From NCBI GenBank assembly GCA_000149265.1, contig CH002498.1, forward strand, positions 198,298 to 262,297: a stretch of DNA of 64,000 nucleotides. The letters are read 5' to 3'. The notes under the pieces are model-generated. The model was not told the DNA's origin. It worked only from the letters and a program-made list of their open reading frames with translations, and made no database searches. Position numbers and translations under genes: made by a program. The DNA comes from Ciona savignyi. Its lineage: Eukaryota > Chordata > Ascidiacea > Phlebobranchia > Cionidae. Numbering within the stretch: position 1 is the first letter of the stretch; each line of letters begins with the position of its first letter. Of the stretch, positions 11,001 to 24,240 are shown piece after piece.

Positions 11001-14000
11001 TTAATATTGGTAAGTGTGCAAGCTCAAATATTGGGACATGTACGCCATTTGTAAAGTAAATCATTACGATCTTGAAATCTCGACGAGGCGCCGGTCTTGC
11101 TCGTGAAAAACCGCATCAATTATTTCCCGAGAACCACAATCAACCACATCATTTATCGTCGAACCAAACTTGCCAGCACGTGTCAAAGGTTCCCTTGATG
11201 GGGTTTTAAAGCGTACCGAAGATTTGCTTTTAAGCATCCGCTAAAATCCGTCTTAACTCGACTTGCGTAATTAAATTAAAAACCAGTAATTTCCTCGATC
11301 AGTAAACAAAAACATTTTGGGGCGTTTACGTACCATCGCACGGGGTAATTTAATCAACATGTTAAGTCGAATGTTAAAAATCGTGGGGTGAGACAACCTT
11401 ACACGTTACCCATACTTAAACACCCTATATTAAAAGCTACCATAGAGTCTGTATACAAAGGTGTGAGAGAATTCCGTGTTTAAAGATAGGTGGAGGCTAC
11501 AATTATGGACAGTGATTAATAAAAAGAAATGCTTTGGGGACTTAATGGACTTGAAGTGCTTTAATTTTGTTTAAGCATGACGACGGTTTTCTATATATAC
11601 CCAAATCCATTGGTTTATCGTGACGATTACAGCTATAAAATATACACCAACAAATAACTTTAAACTTTTGGAACATGCTGCATTTTTTGTTTCCTACATT
11701 TATGGATTACATGCTGCATTTTTGTTTCCTACATTTATTGATTATTGGGGGTTAACAAAATATCTATAGCATTTTCCTTAGAAATTGTGTCCAATAAATG
11801 TAGATCTGGACATTTCTGTCATTTGTGGATGATACATTTTAGTGGCTTGATAGAAACGCATACCACGGGTCGGTACGTCATTTATACCCTTCATACACAC
11901 CTGTTTAACACATACTAAAAATGCAGAGGTTTATTTTAATATGTGTCGAAGGAAACCAAACCATCTGTAATAATGTATAAGCAAGGGTTTAAATGTGATG
12001 GCTTTAACTTAAATTGACTGATATGGCACGTCCGAAGACTTGACAGTGCAACTTTCGTCGCCCGATAACACCGTCGTGATTGATAGCTACTGTTGACATA
12101 CGCTAGCTCGGAACTATATCATTGATTCGTTCCGGTGTCCATTTCAAGCGAATTAATTAAACTTAGCTATAATGGTATGCGCTTAAACCTCGCCACGCGT
12201 TAGGGGTTAGGTTACTCTAAGTTCATCTAGTTTTTTAGACACAGTCGACGGAGTTTTTGGCTGCCTGCCCCTCCTCAACCTTCTAGCGACAACTATGTTT
12301 TGAGCTAGTCATTGCTCGGTAACAGTAAACAGTTCACAAACATCCTACATCAATGCATCTTCCAGTGAGTGTACCTTCGTGTTACTAAATTATTTCCCTT
12401 CCAGGTGGAGCGATTTATTTGGGTGGTCTTGACCAAAGTAAGACCGCCAAAGGTTCTAAGTTCAGCGGTGCTAGTCTCGTCTATCATCAAGTGCTGTCAG
12501 CTACGCCATCGCAGCTCCGTAACATAAATTTTATTTGACGAAAATCTGCGGTCTGACGCACCATTCCGTGATTGATTTGAGGTTTGCGCACGACATGGTT
12601 GGATTAAGAAAGTGCTAGTATTTCAAGCCTCAGATTAAAATCGCGCGAAACGGTATTTACAGTAATCAAACTTTCCCGAAGCTCTACTGAAAACAGATCG
12701 CCAATAAAAGCGCAACCATTTATTTATAAATATTTCGAACATAAACGATCCTCATGCTGAATTAATTGGAACCAATTCAGTATATTTTTTGGGAAAACTA
12801 GTCTTACCCCATTTAAACTTGTTGGAAATTTTTTGTTACTTAAAGGGCTGATTAAATTGAATGGCTCTGACTTTCTTGTCGGGTAAACGGCAAAATCATT
12901 AATTGTACTACACGAGAATGCCATTACCGGTTCAGGATGAGTCGAAAATGAACTCTAAAACCGATCGCCTTTGTCACAAATATCTTGACCGTGCGATGGA
13001 AACTGTACTTTGGGAATTGAAACATTAAAAAGGCATTAAATCCCTTTTATTTTCCAATGTTGTTTATCTAGTAGACGTCTAGATGAAAACCCACCATTTT
13101 TGGTCAACTATAAAATACGCAGAAAAGATTCACCGAAGTTTTCTAATAAAAAATTAATTGTTCAATTTACCACATACAACTTGTGTGCATAAAGCTGTTC
13201 ATATCAAGCGACAAATGTGTAAGAAGCTTGCACCATTAGGTTTTTCGTCCTACGTTTGAAGGTATGTGTGTGTGTGTTTTATAGAAGTGCTTTCTTGTCG
13301 CCGCAAGACATCGCTACAACACTTGTGGTAGACGGATCGTACCGCCCCTACTTGGCCAACTCTACTTCACTAGCAGTGAAAGTAATCTTAAATCGCCCAA
13401 GTGGGTCGCCTGCAGACAGTAAACATTTCAGCACATTGGGCGAGTGCTATACCAGTACCCCGTGCGATCTTTACATTTTTAAGCACTGAGAAGTTGCATG
13501 AAGACTCCACCGGTCGGTATTTTAATATTTGTATACAAGGGTACCCGTATTATAGTGATGGTAAAATACCCCTATACTTGTGTTTATCAACAAACATAAT
13601 ATTTTCTCAGTGTATAGTTATCCATACTAAACTATGTCTTACGCCGGTTTTCCCTAAAAATGTTTTATTTTCAATAAATATATTATTATATTAGTTAGGC
13701 CCATCTTATTTTTTTAAATAGCGTGTTTTAACGACTGTTCGTTTTGTAGTTTTTTCCTGCTCCTTTTTGCAGTGTTTTTGCTTAATTTCTCATTAATTAA
13801 TACTCGGGGAAAATGACTACTAAACTTAACTACCAATGTCACTGTTACATTTTTACACAAAATACGTCGAGGGTGTACTGCGATGCGTTTTCTCCCAGAA
13901 AAATTAACCTAACTTTTTGCTTTGAAGAGACATGTAAACCAATGCATACCGGGTGCTTAGACTATGCATTGATGCAATATAAACGCTAAGGCGCCATCAA

Positions 14001-14344
14001 AGATATATAATATGATGTACGCCTTTTATGCCAATACAACGTTATTGAATATGATATGTTGACAGGCTAAATGAATTTTAATGCACAATATTTGGGCACA
14101 AATCTTTCAGTAAAAAACGATATAGACTTTGACTTGTTATACAAGATTTGCAGAGATGCTGTTAGGGAAAAACTAAAAGGAGGAAAAGCGGGAAGGAAGG
14201 AATGATTTCATCGCTGCACATTAAAATGAAGATTATGACATTAGAGTTTTAAACATGTGGTCGAGTTTATTCTCAGGGAGGGTTTAAATTAGTTTCCGTA
14301 ATTTCAGTGTGCAGTTCCCTCCTTCCCGCTTTTTCTCTTTTTAG
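5046..14344. other. Long intergenic region, no gene recognised
   Basis: About 9.3 kb upstream of noggin. Many sub-130-codon open frames occur on both strands (for example 5377-5751 plus, 6476-6823 minus, 8034-8324 plus). None resembles a known family or links by splice sites to another. A 36-bp tandem duplication lies at 11673-11744. CpG is not depleted, and SINE family A is absent. A role as regulatory DNA for noggin is possible but not shown. Confidence 0.4.
11673..11744. repeat. 36-bp tandem duplication (2 copies)
   Basis: The unit begins ACATGCTGCATTTTT and continues GTTTCCTACATTTAT. The second copy has one T fewer in the T run and one substitution near its end. Confidence 0.8.
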
Positions 14345-14526
14345 TTTTGCCCATGCTGTTTTTTTGTATGTATGCCAACGGTAGATAACAAAAACTTATT
14401 TTTTTACCGAGCCAAGTTTCGTCCCCAAGATGGACTATGGACTAGGCACAAGGACTGTTTTTGTATAGAAGTCGGTATAGCCTATGTATCGGTCGCGCTA
14501 ACCATTCGGCCACTCGACCGCGTACA
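14345..14526 (-). repeat. SINE family B (tRNA-Ser-like), best copy
   Basis: On the minus strand it starts GTCGAGTGGCCGAATGGTTA, very close to the 5' end and A box of a serine-type tRNA. A degenerate B box (GGGGACGAAACTTGG), CTCGG, an A-rich run and CAGCATGG near the 3' end follow. The last blocks recur at 28231-28330. The 3' acceptor stem and T-loop of a functional tRNA cannot be folded, so it is a SINE rather than a tRNA gene. Confidence 0.65.
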
Positions 14527-16475
14527 GGTAAAAAAAACTCGTTCATAAGTTCACGACCGTTTCGACGCAGCGCCTTATATCGGTTTACACGATATTCATT
14601 GGGCCCAAAGATTTGGTGCAACTTACTTGTCAAACATACTGCTACATGTTTGTTTGTCGGGTGGCACGGGAAACGGCAATGTGCTATAATGCGCGCTACA
14701 TTAAATGCGCTTGTACTCGCAAATGAGGAACATGAAATCTAGACCCATGAGAAAAAAGAAACGCCGCCTATTTACTCGAATCTAAGGATTGAAAACTTGT
14801 AACTGTACTTGTAGTTACCGGTTCTTCAAAGGCTGTTTTTATAATCGCTGTAATAAATAACGAGCTTACAATTTTACCTATTTAGTTAGTTGTGTGTTTA
14901 GTAATCTTACACCACTCATTGTACTTTATATCGCTCTAAATCAGGACCACAATTTTCTATTGCAGTCTTGACATTTAGCTCTAGCTTATAGAATGCAATA
15001 AAACACTTGAAAGTGAAATTATCGTCTTATACTCATGTTTGTTGTTACATTTAAATTGACGCAAGTAATGTTTTAAGTGTAATTTCCGTCAGGTGACCTT
15101 AAGAGGAATGTTAGCAACCGTGTTCGTTTGAATGTAGCAGAATGCTGGCAGCAATTATTTATATAGTAAGCAACATACATGAGTTATTGTCGTTCCTAAG
15201 GCAACTGACCGTGTCTAATTATAAAATTGTCCAACAGTAGCAATTCGGTTTATGACCAAGCCAGTTTACTTAAAGGATTAGACTAAAGTTGAGTCAACAT
15301 ATTATCTCATAATACAACCTTTCAATTTGGGTAGGGTCAATTTTTTCAAAACGTTTAACCAAAATGTCGGAAAATGTCAATACTTAAAAAGACCAATGAC
15401 TTGGTTAAGGTTTTCAAGTAATCCTTGAATTTAGAAGTCTACTAAAGGGGAATGGCTCCGAGGGCAAATCAAGTGGCTAAAACCGAACGGAGATTACTTC
15501 TTGTCGCTACCGGGCCGCCCGTAAGTCTGGGGCTCGTTCTTTACCTAATGGGTTACTCTATGGCTCTCGTATCGTTTTACAATCAAGGCTATAGGTCGAC
15601 TGACCAGGTCGTAAGGTGCTAAATGTAAAACGGGACGGTTATAGTTTGCACACCGGTTCCGACTGTTTGATTATGTTATTTAAAGTGTTCGGTTACCCTT
15701 GATAACGGACGGGTCAATTCGACAATGCGACTCCAAAGGAATACTTTACTTCCGTGTGTAACATTATACAATATAGCTGTTGTCTGTTGTCTGCTTGTAA
15801 TGCACTTGCGTCTCTAATCTCGTTATCCTTCTTACACATATAAGAGATTTCTCTGTTTTTAAATAATTATTTCGTTTATTTATATTTTCGTTTTTAAAAT
15901 AGTTTTTTTTAATTATATTTCATAATCATATGTTTCGTATACTCTTTGTTACTTTACAGTGAAATTCGTCTAAATTGCATCCGGTTCTTGACCGTTGGTT
16001 TGATTGCTCACATTTCTTTGAATTAAAATAAAATTTTATAGATGAAATGACGCATGCGGTCATCGCTTAAAACCCTCATTTTTTGTTTGTGACTGGTCGC
16101 TAAAAGGTCAGTTTTTATGGTCAGTTGCGGTCGCAATTTGAGTGACGGTGTCGGTCCAGTAATATAAAGGTGATAAATGGCGTTTGAGATACGGTTTATT
16201 CTCTCATAAAACCTAACACCACTGACAAAGAGGTTTTAAAAGGGCCTGTATTTACTTAAAGGTATTATGACCCCCTCATTCTTCTTCGTAATAGCGGGAG
16301 TCTGTTTTCTTTGGCAAGAGAATCCGTTTCCCGTATTCTTACCATATGCTGGTTTTAATTATACAATCTTGCGGCAGCTAACAATACGATTCAAAATTAG
16401 AATCTATTCACAACAGTAGGATGTGCGAAAAAATATAATAATTCATTTTAAATAAACAATTTTTTGTCAGTAGTA
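14527..16475. other. Intergenic, no gene seen
   Basis: No recognisable exon or RNA gene. A strongly AT-rich patch lies at 15845-15935. Confidence 0.35.
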
Positions 16476-16939
16476 TAGGAGGCGTTCAACTAATTATTTT
16501 CCCTATCTCTCCAATGCAAACTGACCTCACAAAAACGACTGTCACTCAAAATCCTGACATAGAAAGTCTTAGATTTTTTCACAACTTAAAATTGAAGCTT
16601 GGATCTGCAACCTTAGCTCAAAACCCTAGAAAATTTTGTTTAAAAATTTTGAGCCCATACCCCTTCGTACATCGGCAACTTTTTTTCAACAAAACAGCTA
16701 ACAGATGCACAATCAACACCTTTATTTTACAAAGCACTGCTCCACGCTTACAAAACTTTACAGCCAAACGAGAACACCGGCGCGCAGCCTAGCACATGCT
16801 GCTTTCAACCAAACAAACATTGGGGAATCACCACCATTGTTACTCAGCAAAACACTCGTTTAAAAACAATGACTCATGGAGGGTACCACTCGTCACATCC
16901 TGCAGTTCCATAGAGGTCTTAATTGGTTATACGCCATCT
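16476..16939. mobile_element. Non-autonomous inverted-repeat element, copy 1 (464 bp)
   Basis: The sequence from TAGGAGGCG to CGCCATCT recurs at 17752-18214 with only one base missing (a C within GTTCCATAG). Its ends are imperfect terminal inverted repeats: AGGAGGCGTTCAACTAATTA against the reverse complement AGATGGCGTATAACCAATTA, 15 of 20 matching. This layout fits a MITE-like DNA transposon. No target-site duplication is obvious. A 92-codon open frame inside has no known match and is probably accidental. Confidence 0.65.
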
Positions 16940-17751
16940 TGGAACCGGTGACCGTTCCAATTTGGTTTAAACTGTTCGAACTTACTAGTAGAGGTCATTC
17001 TGTGAGACTCCTGTCCAAATTTTAACCGTTTCTGTTGACTGCTTCGGCTATTGCAGGCCTTCGACTGAAGGGTGGTCATTCTGTAGATTTCATTTGGCGA
17101 CAGGGTCTTTGGTGATGACTGAAACTCTTCGTACACATTAAAATTCACTGCTTGATGTTCCACAAGTTTCAGCACATTTTTTCACTATAATTTGAAAGGT
17201 TTAAAGTCAATAACCAGGGTACAAATTGTTGTTTTTGAATAAAAAAACACACCCAATGTCACCTTTGAGCCTCGTGTGACCACATTTTGTCCGCCTCCAC
17301 TTCTTTCACCAATGTTTGACAATCAAGGATGGTTAGGATTGGTAAGTTTTTATATCTTCTGTATGAATAAGTGTCCAACAACACATCTAGGCCTTCACAC
17401 CTGCCCAAAAATTGAAAAATATGAAAAAAATGTACACATGTGGATACCAAGAGTAGTACATTTTTCAGTCCGATATCACAAATCGGATTAAAAGCCTGTA
17501 TCGAAAGATTGTCTGGTATTTATAAAAGCCATTCGAAGTTATGTTCTTGAAAAAATATACCGAACGACCCTTTACCGGAGTGAAAATGACCAAAAATGAG
17601 GAAAAATGACTAATTAATTACTTTTCTAATTAGAATAAGTAAGTAAGTGTAAGATTTTAGACAAACAGTTGACTAGAAACATTTATCCACACTCAAATTT
17701 CTATAAATTTGGAGATTTTAGCAAAAAAATCAAAATAGCCCGTTTTTCATT
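16940..17751. other. Unique sequence between the two element copies
   Basis: 812 bp with no copy elsewhere in the window. Minus-strand open frames at 16927-17175 (82 codons) and 17259-17450 (63 codons) look mildly protein-like but match no family I know. They could be decayed remnants of a larger element. Confidence 0.3.
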
Positions 17752-18214
17752 TAGGAGGCGTTCAACTAATTATTTTCCCTATCTCTCCAATGCAAACTGA
17801 CCTCACAAAAACGACTGTCACTCAAAATCCTGACATAGAAAGTCTTAGATTTTTTCACAACTTAAAATTGAAGCTTGGATCTGCAACCTTAGCTCAAAAC
17901 CCTAGAAAATTTTGTTTAAAAATTTTGAGCCCATACCCCTTCGTACATCGGCAACTTTTTTTCAACAAAACAGCTAACAGATGCACAATCAACACCTTTA
18001 TTTTACAAAGCACTGCTCCACGCTTACAAAACTTTACAGCCAAACGAGAACACCGGCGCGCAGCCTAGCACATGCTGCTTTCAACCAAACAAACATTGGG
18101 GAATCACCACCATTGTTACTCAGCAAAACACTCGTTTAAAAACAATGACTCATGGAGGGTACCACTCGTCACATCCTGCAGTTCATAGAGGTCTTAATTG
18201 GTTATACGCCATCT
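17752..18214. mobile_element. Non-autonomous inverted-repeat element, copy 2 (463 bp)
   Basis: Same orientation as the copy at 16476-16939 and identical except for a one-base deletion. The flanks differ on both sides, so the repeat ends sharply at the inverted-repeat termini. A shorter, diverged piece of the same 3' end lies at 31399-31474. Confidence 0.65.
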
Positions 18215-21200
18215 ATAGTCCCATCCGTTTTAACTTTGATTTGGGAATATCCCACGTTTTTAATATGGGGTAACAATAGACATGGTGTCAAAGCACTAGA
18301 AACATTCCTTTTGAATAAATGTATACTTTTTCTCAAGTGGTAAGGTGTGAACCGCCGTTACGAAACAAAAGAAATGTTTGCGACATTATTTGTACAGTGG
18401 AAGTTATTTAATGATTAGTAATCCCATCCTATCAATTGTGATCGCTGTGCGTTTGTTTATTGAAGCCCTTTGTTGTTTCGGGCAAAGGCTTGATCGTTAC
18501 AAAGTGGACAGCGCTGGCCAATGAATAGCAAAGCAGTTAGTACTGTAACTGATACGGAGGCGGGACGATTTGACGCTCCTGTACAGGCAAACCTGATACT
18601 GGGAAAGGGGAGAATTCCTCGCGAGGCCGCGGGAACAAAACTCTGGCTGAGGTTAACTCTTTACATTCCCATGCAGTGTTGACACAAATCAATGCGCGCG
18701 TGGACAGAGACTTAATGAAGAAAATTACTCTTCTCAGGGAATCACTGTTTTCAAAACAGGATTGTGTTTAAGCCAGCATTAGCTTCGTTTGTTTTGGAAA
18801 TTAGGAAAGTTGTATAGCCTTGCTCTCGATATTCCGTTTGATTTATTGATTTAAATATCGCATTCGAAGTTGCAAAAAGCTAAACAAATCCCAACTTATT
18901 TTTGTAAAATTCTATGCGAATATCTTTGAAATATTTATTTTTGTTTCCACGGGTTTTTATTTTTACTTGGTACGTGTGAAATTATTGATTTCAGAATAAT
19001 TCTAAAATAGCAATGTAATGTGTGAAAAGGAAGTTACTTGATTCTTTTCAAGATGTTTACACCAGCCCTGGTCTCAGTCTAAGGTCTCAGTCCTCGGTTA
19101 TGGGGGCCCTGAGAATAGAGCAGTAATGTATTAGTCACGTTCTGGCCCAATGCCACAGACGAGTACAATACGGGGTCCTTATGTTTTCTACAAACAAGCG
19201 ACACGACTTCGGTGACTGTCTTCGACAAATTTTCCGACCTGGTTAATTAGTTAACAATGCGAACGTGAACCATAGACAATTTCACTATTTCTAGAAGTTC
19301 TACATTCTTTACAGTACCCCATGTGCGTGGGCATTGTATGACGCGCAGTACTGTCGATATATTTGATAACTTAGTGGTTGTAAATCTATTTAGGTTCGGC
19401 AGCGAATCAAAGGCAGTCAAGCAATTCCAAGGGTATCCGATTGAAAATGGGCGTCAGTATGTTACCTAGACCACCGACGTTGTTGGGAACTGTGTGGTAT
19501 TTTTACTTCGTTACTTCGTGGCAGTTTAATCAGCATACCTTTCCCATTGACAAGCACACGAAACCGGAACCTAGTTTCAGGATTATCAACGTCAATTTGC
19601 CCGAGTCGAAATAAATTTTGATCGATTCCCGTATGAAACGGTGATTACAAAATTCTATAATTCTTGTGCGTAGTTTGTTAAAAGAACGCGCGTAGTGTGT
19701 TTTCCCCAATTAAAAGACGTAATATATTACAGTACAAAACCTTGTCCTTGCAGACAGTAACTAACTGTTTCCGATTAAAGACCTTGCGGGCAACAGACAA
19801 TGGCATTGTTTGTTTAGTAAATAGGGATTGGGTTTTTGCTTGGTTACCTGCTTGTGTCTCTTCCCACGGTACTCCTGAAAATTGATGCTTAACGTTGGCG
19901 ATACCCAACTTGATGTTTGCCCGGGCAAAATGAATGCCGCGCGTTATCAGCAATTACCGGTTTTGATTGATTGCAATTCGCCTTTTCTCAGAATAGATTT
20001 TCGAAAACTAAGCCTGAGCGTCGCTAGGACGAACTATGGCGGGAATTTAATCGGACCCGATTGGTATTTTCACCTGGTAAACTTGTAAAGGATGGGTTTC
20101 AATCAGACTTCTACAACGCATTGTGGTTTGGAAGTTAAACCCTTGTGGGAAATGCAAAAACACGAATGTAACTTAGATGGTTACGTTTGTGGCCAACTCG
20201 GCCAAAGTTAAACGAAAAATCGGTAAACAACTTTACAGCCAACCAGGCGTATAAATGACAATTTTAATAGCATTTAAAACCAAATCACCAGAGCTTGATC
20301 AAAAATGGCTAAATGGGTATGGCGTTACCCACAACTCTTCTTTATTTCGCTCAAAACCAGCAGAATAGTGAACCATAACAGAAGGTTAACCTTTTTCGTT
20401 TGGATCAAACGGCAAGATAGCATTCAAGCAGTTCCTTCGCTGGTCAGTTTACAAGGTCGCGGTCAGAGGGTCAGATTGCTCGGTGTTTTATCCCACGGGG
20501 TTCCTAATTATTTTTCCGCGTTCTGAACTCTGACATTCGGTGCTTGAGCAGGCACGCGTGGCCTCGGTCTCCGATTTGATTGTTTACCGCATTTTGGAAT
20601 AACATAGACAGGGGTCACAGGCGACAACGCGAAAAGGCATATCGAGCCAAGCCAAATAAGCAGTGCCGTTCAGTCGCGCGCCCGTGTTTACATTTTCCTC
20701 GCCACAATCGCGACGCCATGGGATTTAAAACTCATCCTTGATCCCGAACCATTATTCCGATCAGATTTCGCGTAACGTTCAAAAATAAAAAAGATAATGC
20801 TATTGTATAACGCCCATGTATAAAAGAATTTGCCCCAGCATAAGCATTTGAAATTAACAGTCGGAATTTCGGATAAATAGCCAACATAGACCAACTCGAT
20901 AATAAGTTCAAGTGGTATTGCCATAGTCGCCACTGTCGTCTGATATGTTGTTTAGGTTGATAAACAGTCTCGTCGTTAATAGATTTTGGCGCGGTGGACA
21001 ATAGAACCGACGATAAAGGTTACCATAACATAGCAGACAAATCCTATTTGATATGCTAGCAGCTTTTACGCAGCGTTAAACGTATCATCCTCCTACTTGT
21101 GATTCAACTGATTTTATTAGCGTCACATGATCACAGTGCGAAACATAAGGTACAGCCACAGGAAACTAAATCAGCGCTCGTTACAATGTCGTTATGCATA

Positions 21201-23270
21201 CTCCACAACTTTGATAACAATATCATTGCTGGTAATTTTATACAATACCCAGGTCCCTAAACGAATGCCAAATATCTGCGTGTCTCGGATTGGAAACCGC
21301 GATCGTATTTTGCCTTGCGCTTGGCACGCTGTCTGGTAATCCTTGGCAGCATTCCGTTTTAAACTCACATAGAGGCGCATCCGTCGTGCTTCCTACGCAG
21401 ACAGGGCAATTATGTCTCTTCTAGACAATATACACGGAAGGTACTTTAGATATATCGAACTGCGTATGTTACAGGTCATTGGTTATCAGGCCAAGTCGGG
21501 GGATATAGAAGCAAAGAAGACGCAGCGGCAAGCGTTACTAATAAAAAATGCGGCTTTCCGGTTCGAATTGGCTTAAACTGGACACATTGCGCATTTTTCT
21601 TAAGGTATTTGTCGAGGATTTGGCAGAAGTACCACCGGTGCATAAATTCAGCGGTCGAATTACGATGCATGAAATGACACCGGCGGATTCCTTCAGTTCG
21701 GGTTCCGAGCCTGGGTTAGAGCGGAGCGGGCTCTTTCGAGTCGAGAAAGCCCCAGCCGCCGTGGCGCCGGCGAACCAGGCTACCGATTCGAACACGCGAG
21801 AGGGCTCAGGGTAAGAAAAGAAGCGAGCGAGCTTGGAATTTCGTACGTGCTTTAATTAAAAGTCGCTGGGGTCGCAGTCGATTTAGGGGGTCGCGGTCTC
21901 TATCAGAAGCTGTTGCCTTGAGTTGATCAGCTGGCAAAGAGGTATCATTACAATTTCGTGACGTAATCGAACGTAAAGTAGCCTAAGTCGGTTAAAAGTT
22001 AAACAGATATGGTTGCATCGTTTTTGGATATACTGTTAGTAATAAAAGGTGAGAAAAGATGAAGTTTATGGTTTGTGTACAGTTGCAACAGGCGTCACAA
22101 AACTGTCGGTCGAATGTAAACAAGACGAGCGTTCACTTCGAAATTCCATCCATTTCCCGGGGTTTTTCGCTAGGAAATCTGGCGTGCGCTGGCGTCCGAA
22201 ATCCCGCGAAAAGTGTCACTTTCATCGGACGATTTTTTTTCATCTGCCCTGGCGCCATGGCGAGAGGCGGTTATTTACCCGGTGAGAGAATCTACCGTGA
22301 TTACCTCAATGGCTCGATGTACAAGTAGTCGCTTTGTGTGGCCTTGCGGTCAGTTCGGTATTGGTTCGATGCCAGTTCACAGTTATTTACGTGCGGTATA
22401 TGCATAGATTGCAAGATCGACATTCGATAGTCAAAAGCGCAAATATGAAAAGGAAGTACTTGTCGCTTCGGTCACTTCGGAAGCCAGATGCGAATCGGAA
22501 GAAATTGAACTTAAAAGGTCCGTTCATCCGCCCAACTTGCTCATATAACAATGGGCGTCAGCATCATACGCCAACCGCAGGTTTTATCAAAGCCTATATT
22601 TGTGATCGATTTGCCTGTAACTCAAAAATGTACGGACCCCTGCCTTTGAGGAAGGCAAAAAAGGGAATTCGCTGGTAGACGCACGAAAAAATGGCCAACC
22701 AAGTGAGCTGAGATCTTCGCCACGGTACCCACAGTTGCGATGCCTTCAAAACGAGACGCATGAAATTCGCATCACTGCAATTTCGTGCGCTCTATAAATG
22801 GCAGTGTCGCTAGAAACCACTGCTGTCCGTCAAAGTATAACTTCAAGCGCATTTAAAGATTCATTGGATGCTAATGTCTGCCTAGCACAGTCGCCCTGGT
22901 TATTACAGGTCACGGTAAATATTTAAAATCGTGCAATTAAAAAATAGGAATATCGTAGTAAGTGATTTTATAGCAAGGAAATTTTAGCGCATACCTCATT
23001 TACCTCACGAGCCTAAGAGATAAGGCCTGTTAAGGCTGAATAGATACGATACGGAGGAGTTATGTAAATGTTTACTTTTCCAAAGCAATATCCGATATAA
23101 CTGGCGTTGCGAAGTTGGGCATTCGGTAGTTGTAGAAAGCTACGGTAGCTCCAACATAGTGAAGGAAAGCCATAAATAATGTCAGTCGACGGAATGTTGA
23201 TTCTGTTTTACGAGGCGAATTGCTTAAATGTTTTTAAATATTTATTGGGAAATGTGAATTTATGTTAAGT
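18215..23270. other. Intergenic region upstream of noggin, no gene recognised
   Basis: About 5 kb with rising GC and frequent CpG, especially 20500-22800. Overlapping open frames at 21538-21814 and 22049-22678 are expected in such sequence and match nothing known. The proximal part is the likely place for noggin control sequences; this is inferred from position only. Confidence 0.35.
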
Positions 23271-23280
23271 TGCGTATCGA

Positions 23281-23288
23281 TATAAAAT
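23281..23288 (+). promoter_or_regulatory. Possible TATA box of noggin
   Basis: TATAAAAT lies 63 bases before the noggin ATG, which would put transcription start near 23310. An alternative is that TTTTTAG at 23304-23310 is a 3' splice site for a 5' exon or spliced leader. The sequence alone cannot decide. Confidence 0.35.
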
Positions 23289-23343
23289 ATAAATAATTAT
23301 TGTTTTTAGATTGTTAGATGCAAATACTGCAAACGAATTGAAC

Positions 23344-24006
23344 ATGATTGCTGCAACCAATTTAGCTGCACGTTTATTATGCGTTGCGATCATTGGATCG
23401 GGAATTTCTTCGGTAATCGGCCAGCATTTCAAGCACATCCGCCCGCAGCCGAACAACAATCTTCCCCTTCAAGATATTCCAGAAAACCCAGACCCGATCT
23501 ACAACCCAAGGCCCGCTGATATTGATCCACGCAAGCTACGGGCAAAATTGGGAGTGGATTACCTTCCTCGCTTTATGTCCCACCGCGATCCAGGTGACAG
23601 GGGCCTGCGCTCACCGGTAAAACCACCGAAACCCCGGCCCACGGCTGAAATACGGCAGGTGTTTAGACGACTTACGAAGAGTAAGTTTCCACGGCGTGGA
23701 ATTAGGCGGTACTTCAAGCAAAGACGACTAATCCAGGGATGGCTGTGGCAGGCTACAGCTTGTCAGGTGCACTACCGGTGGAAGGATCTCGGAATCCGAT
23801 ACTGGCCACGATACATCAAGGAAGGCTACTGCGACACATCGCAATCGTGCTCCATTCCTGCCGGGATGCACTGTCATCAGTCCGGCCAGACGGGCCTTAA
23901 AATCCTCCGATGGTTCTGCCAAGGAATCTCCGAACAGAAATATTGTCTCTGGAGGGAGATGCACTACCCCATCATCAGCGAGTGTCGATGCCAATGCCCG
24001 TCATAA
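23344..24006 (+). CDS. noggin: Noggin, secreted BMP antagonist (single exon)
   Basis: An uninterrupted 220-residue frame. Noggin is a secreted cystine-knot protein that binds BMP ligands and blocks receptor contact. Residues 1-26 form a signal peptide. The N-terminal 'clip' follows, with HFKHIRPQPNNNLPL and ENPDPIYNP matching the noggin clip, including the BMP-contacting proline. After a variable, Pro/Arg-rich middle comes the conserved core (WLWQATAC, YRWKDLG, RYWPRYIKEGYC, YPIISECRCQC). Nine cysteines follow the signal peptide, the number I recall for vertebrate noggin, in the same order. Length is close to the roughly 232 residues of human noggin. The frame is open upstream to 23311, but the ATG at 23344 is chosen because it starts a proper signal peptide. 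No intron is present, as in vertebrate noggin genes. Confidence 0.95.
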   Translation: MIAATNLAARLLCVAIIGSGISSVIGQHFKHIRPQPNNNLPLQDIPENPDPIYNPRPADIDPRKLRAKLGVDYLPRFMSHRDPGDRGLRSPVKPPKPRPTAEIRQVFRRLTKSKFPRRGIRRYFKQRRLIQGWLWQATACQVHYRWKDLGIRYWPRYIKEGYCDTSQSCSIPAGMHCHQSGQTGLKILRWFCQGISEQKYCLWREMHYPIISECRCQCPS

Positions 24007-24240
24007 CCAAGAGCACCCCGATGTGCTTAACATTCCAACCGAGGTTAAGACCTCGGCGTACTGCGACGTCGCGTCGGAAGTTATGCCATGCTACGCATAA
24101 TTGCTCGGAGGAGTGGGGACCGTTATGGACCGAGAAAATTACGTGCAATACCTTGTGAAGTACTGAACTACCTATGTTGTTACAATGTAAACGTCGACGC
24201 GACCAAACCTTACCAAACTTAAAGCATGGGCATTTTAACC

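Noticed and set aside
14345-14526. tRNA-Ser gene
   Set aside because: The A-box half is good, but the B box is degenerate and no closed acceptor stem can be drawn. Related copies share a non-tRNA tail, so it is a SINE.
16514-16792. 92-codon open frame present twice (also 17790-18068)
   Set aside because: It is the same frame in two copies of one non-coding element; conservation only reflects the recent duplication. No domain is recognised.
16476-18214. Direct repeats as the two LTRs of a short retrotransposon
   Set aside because: The ends are inverted repeats rather than TG...CA, no primer-binding site or polypurine tract is seen next to them, and a single partial copy occurs elsewhere.
22049-22678. 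Several overlapping open frames upstream of noggin
   Set aside because: Three frames of the same strand are open at once, which is what CpG-rich non-coding DNA gives. No protein family recognised.
23728-23994. 88-codon minus-strand open frame
   Set aside because: It is the reverse shadow of the noggin coding sequence.
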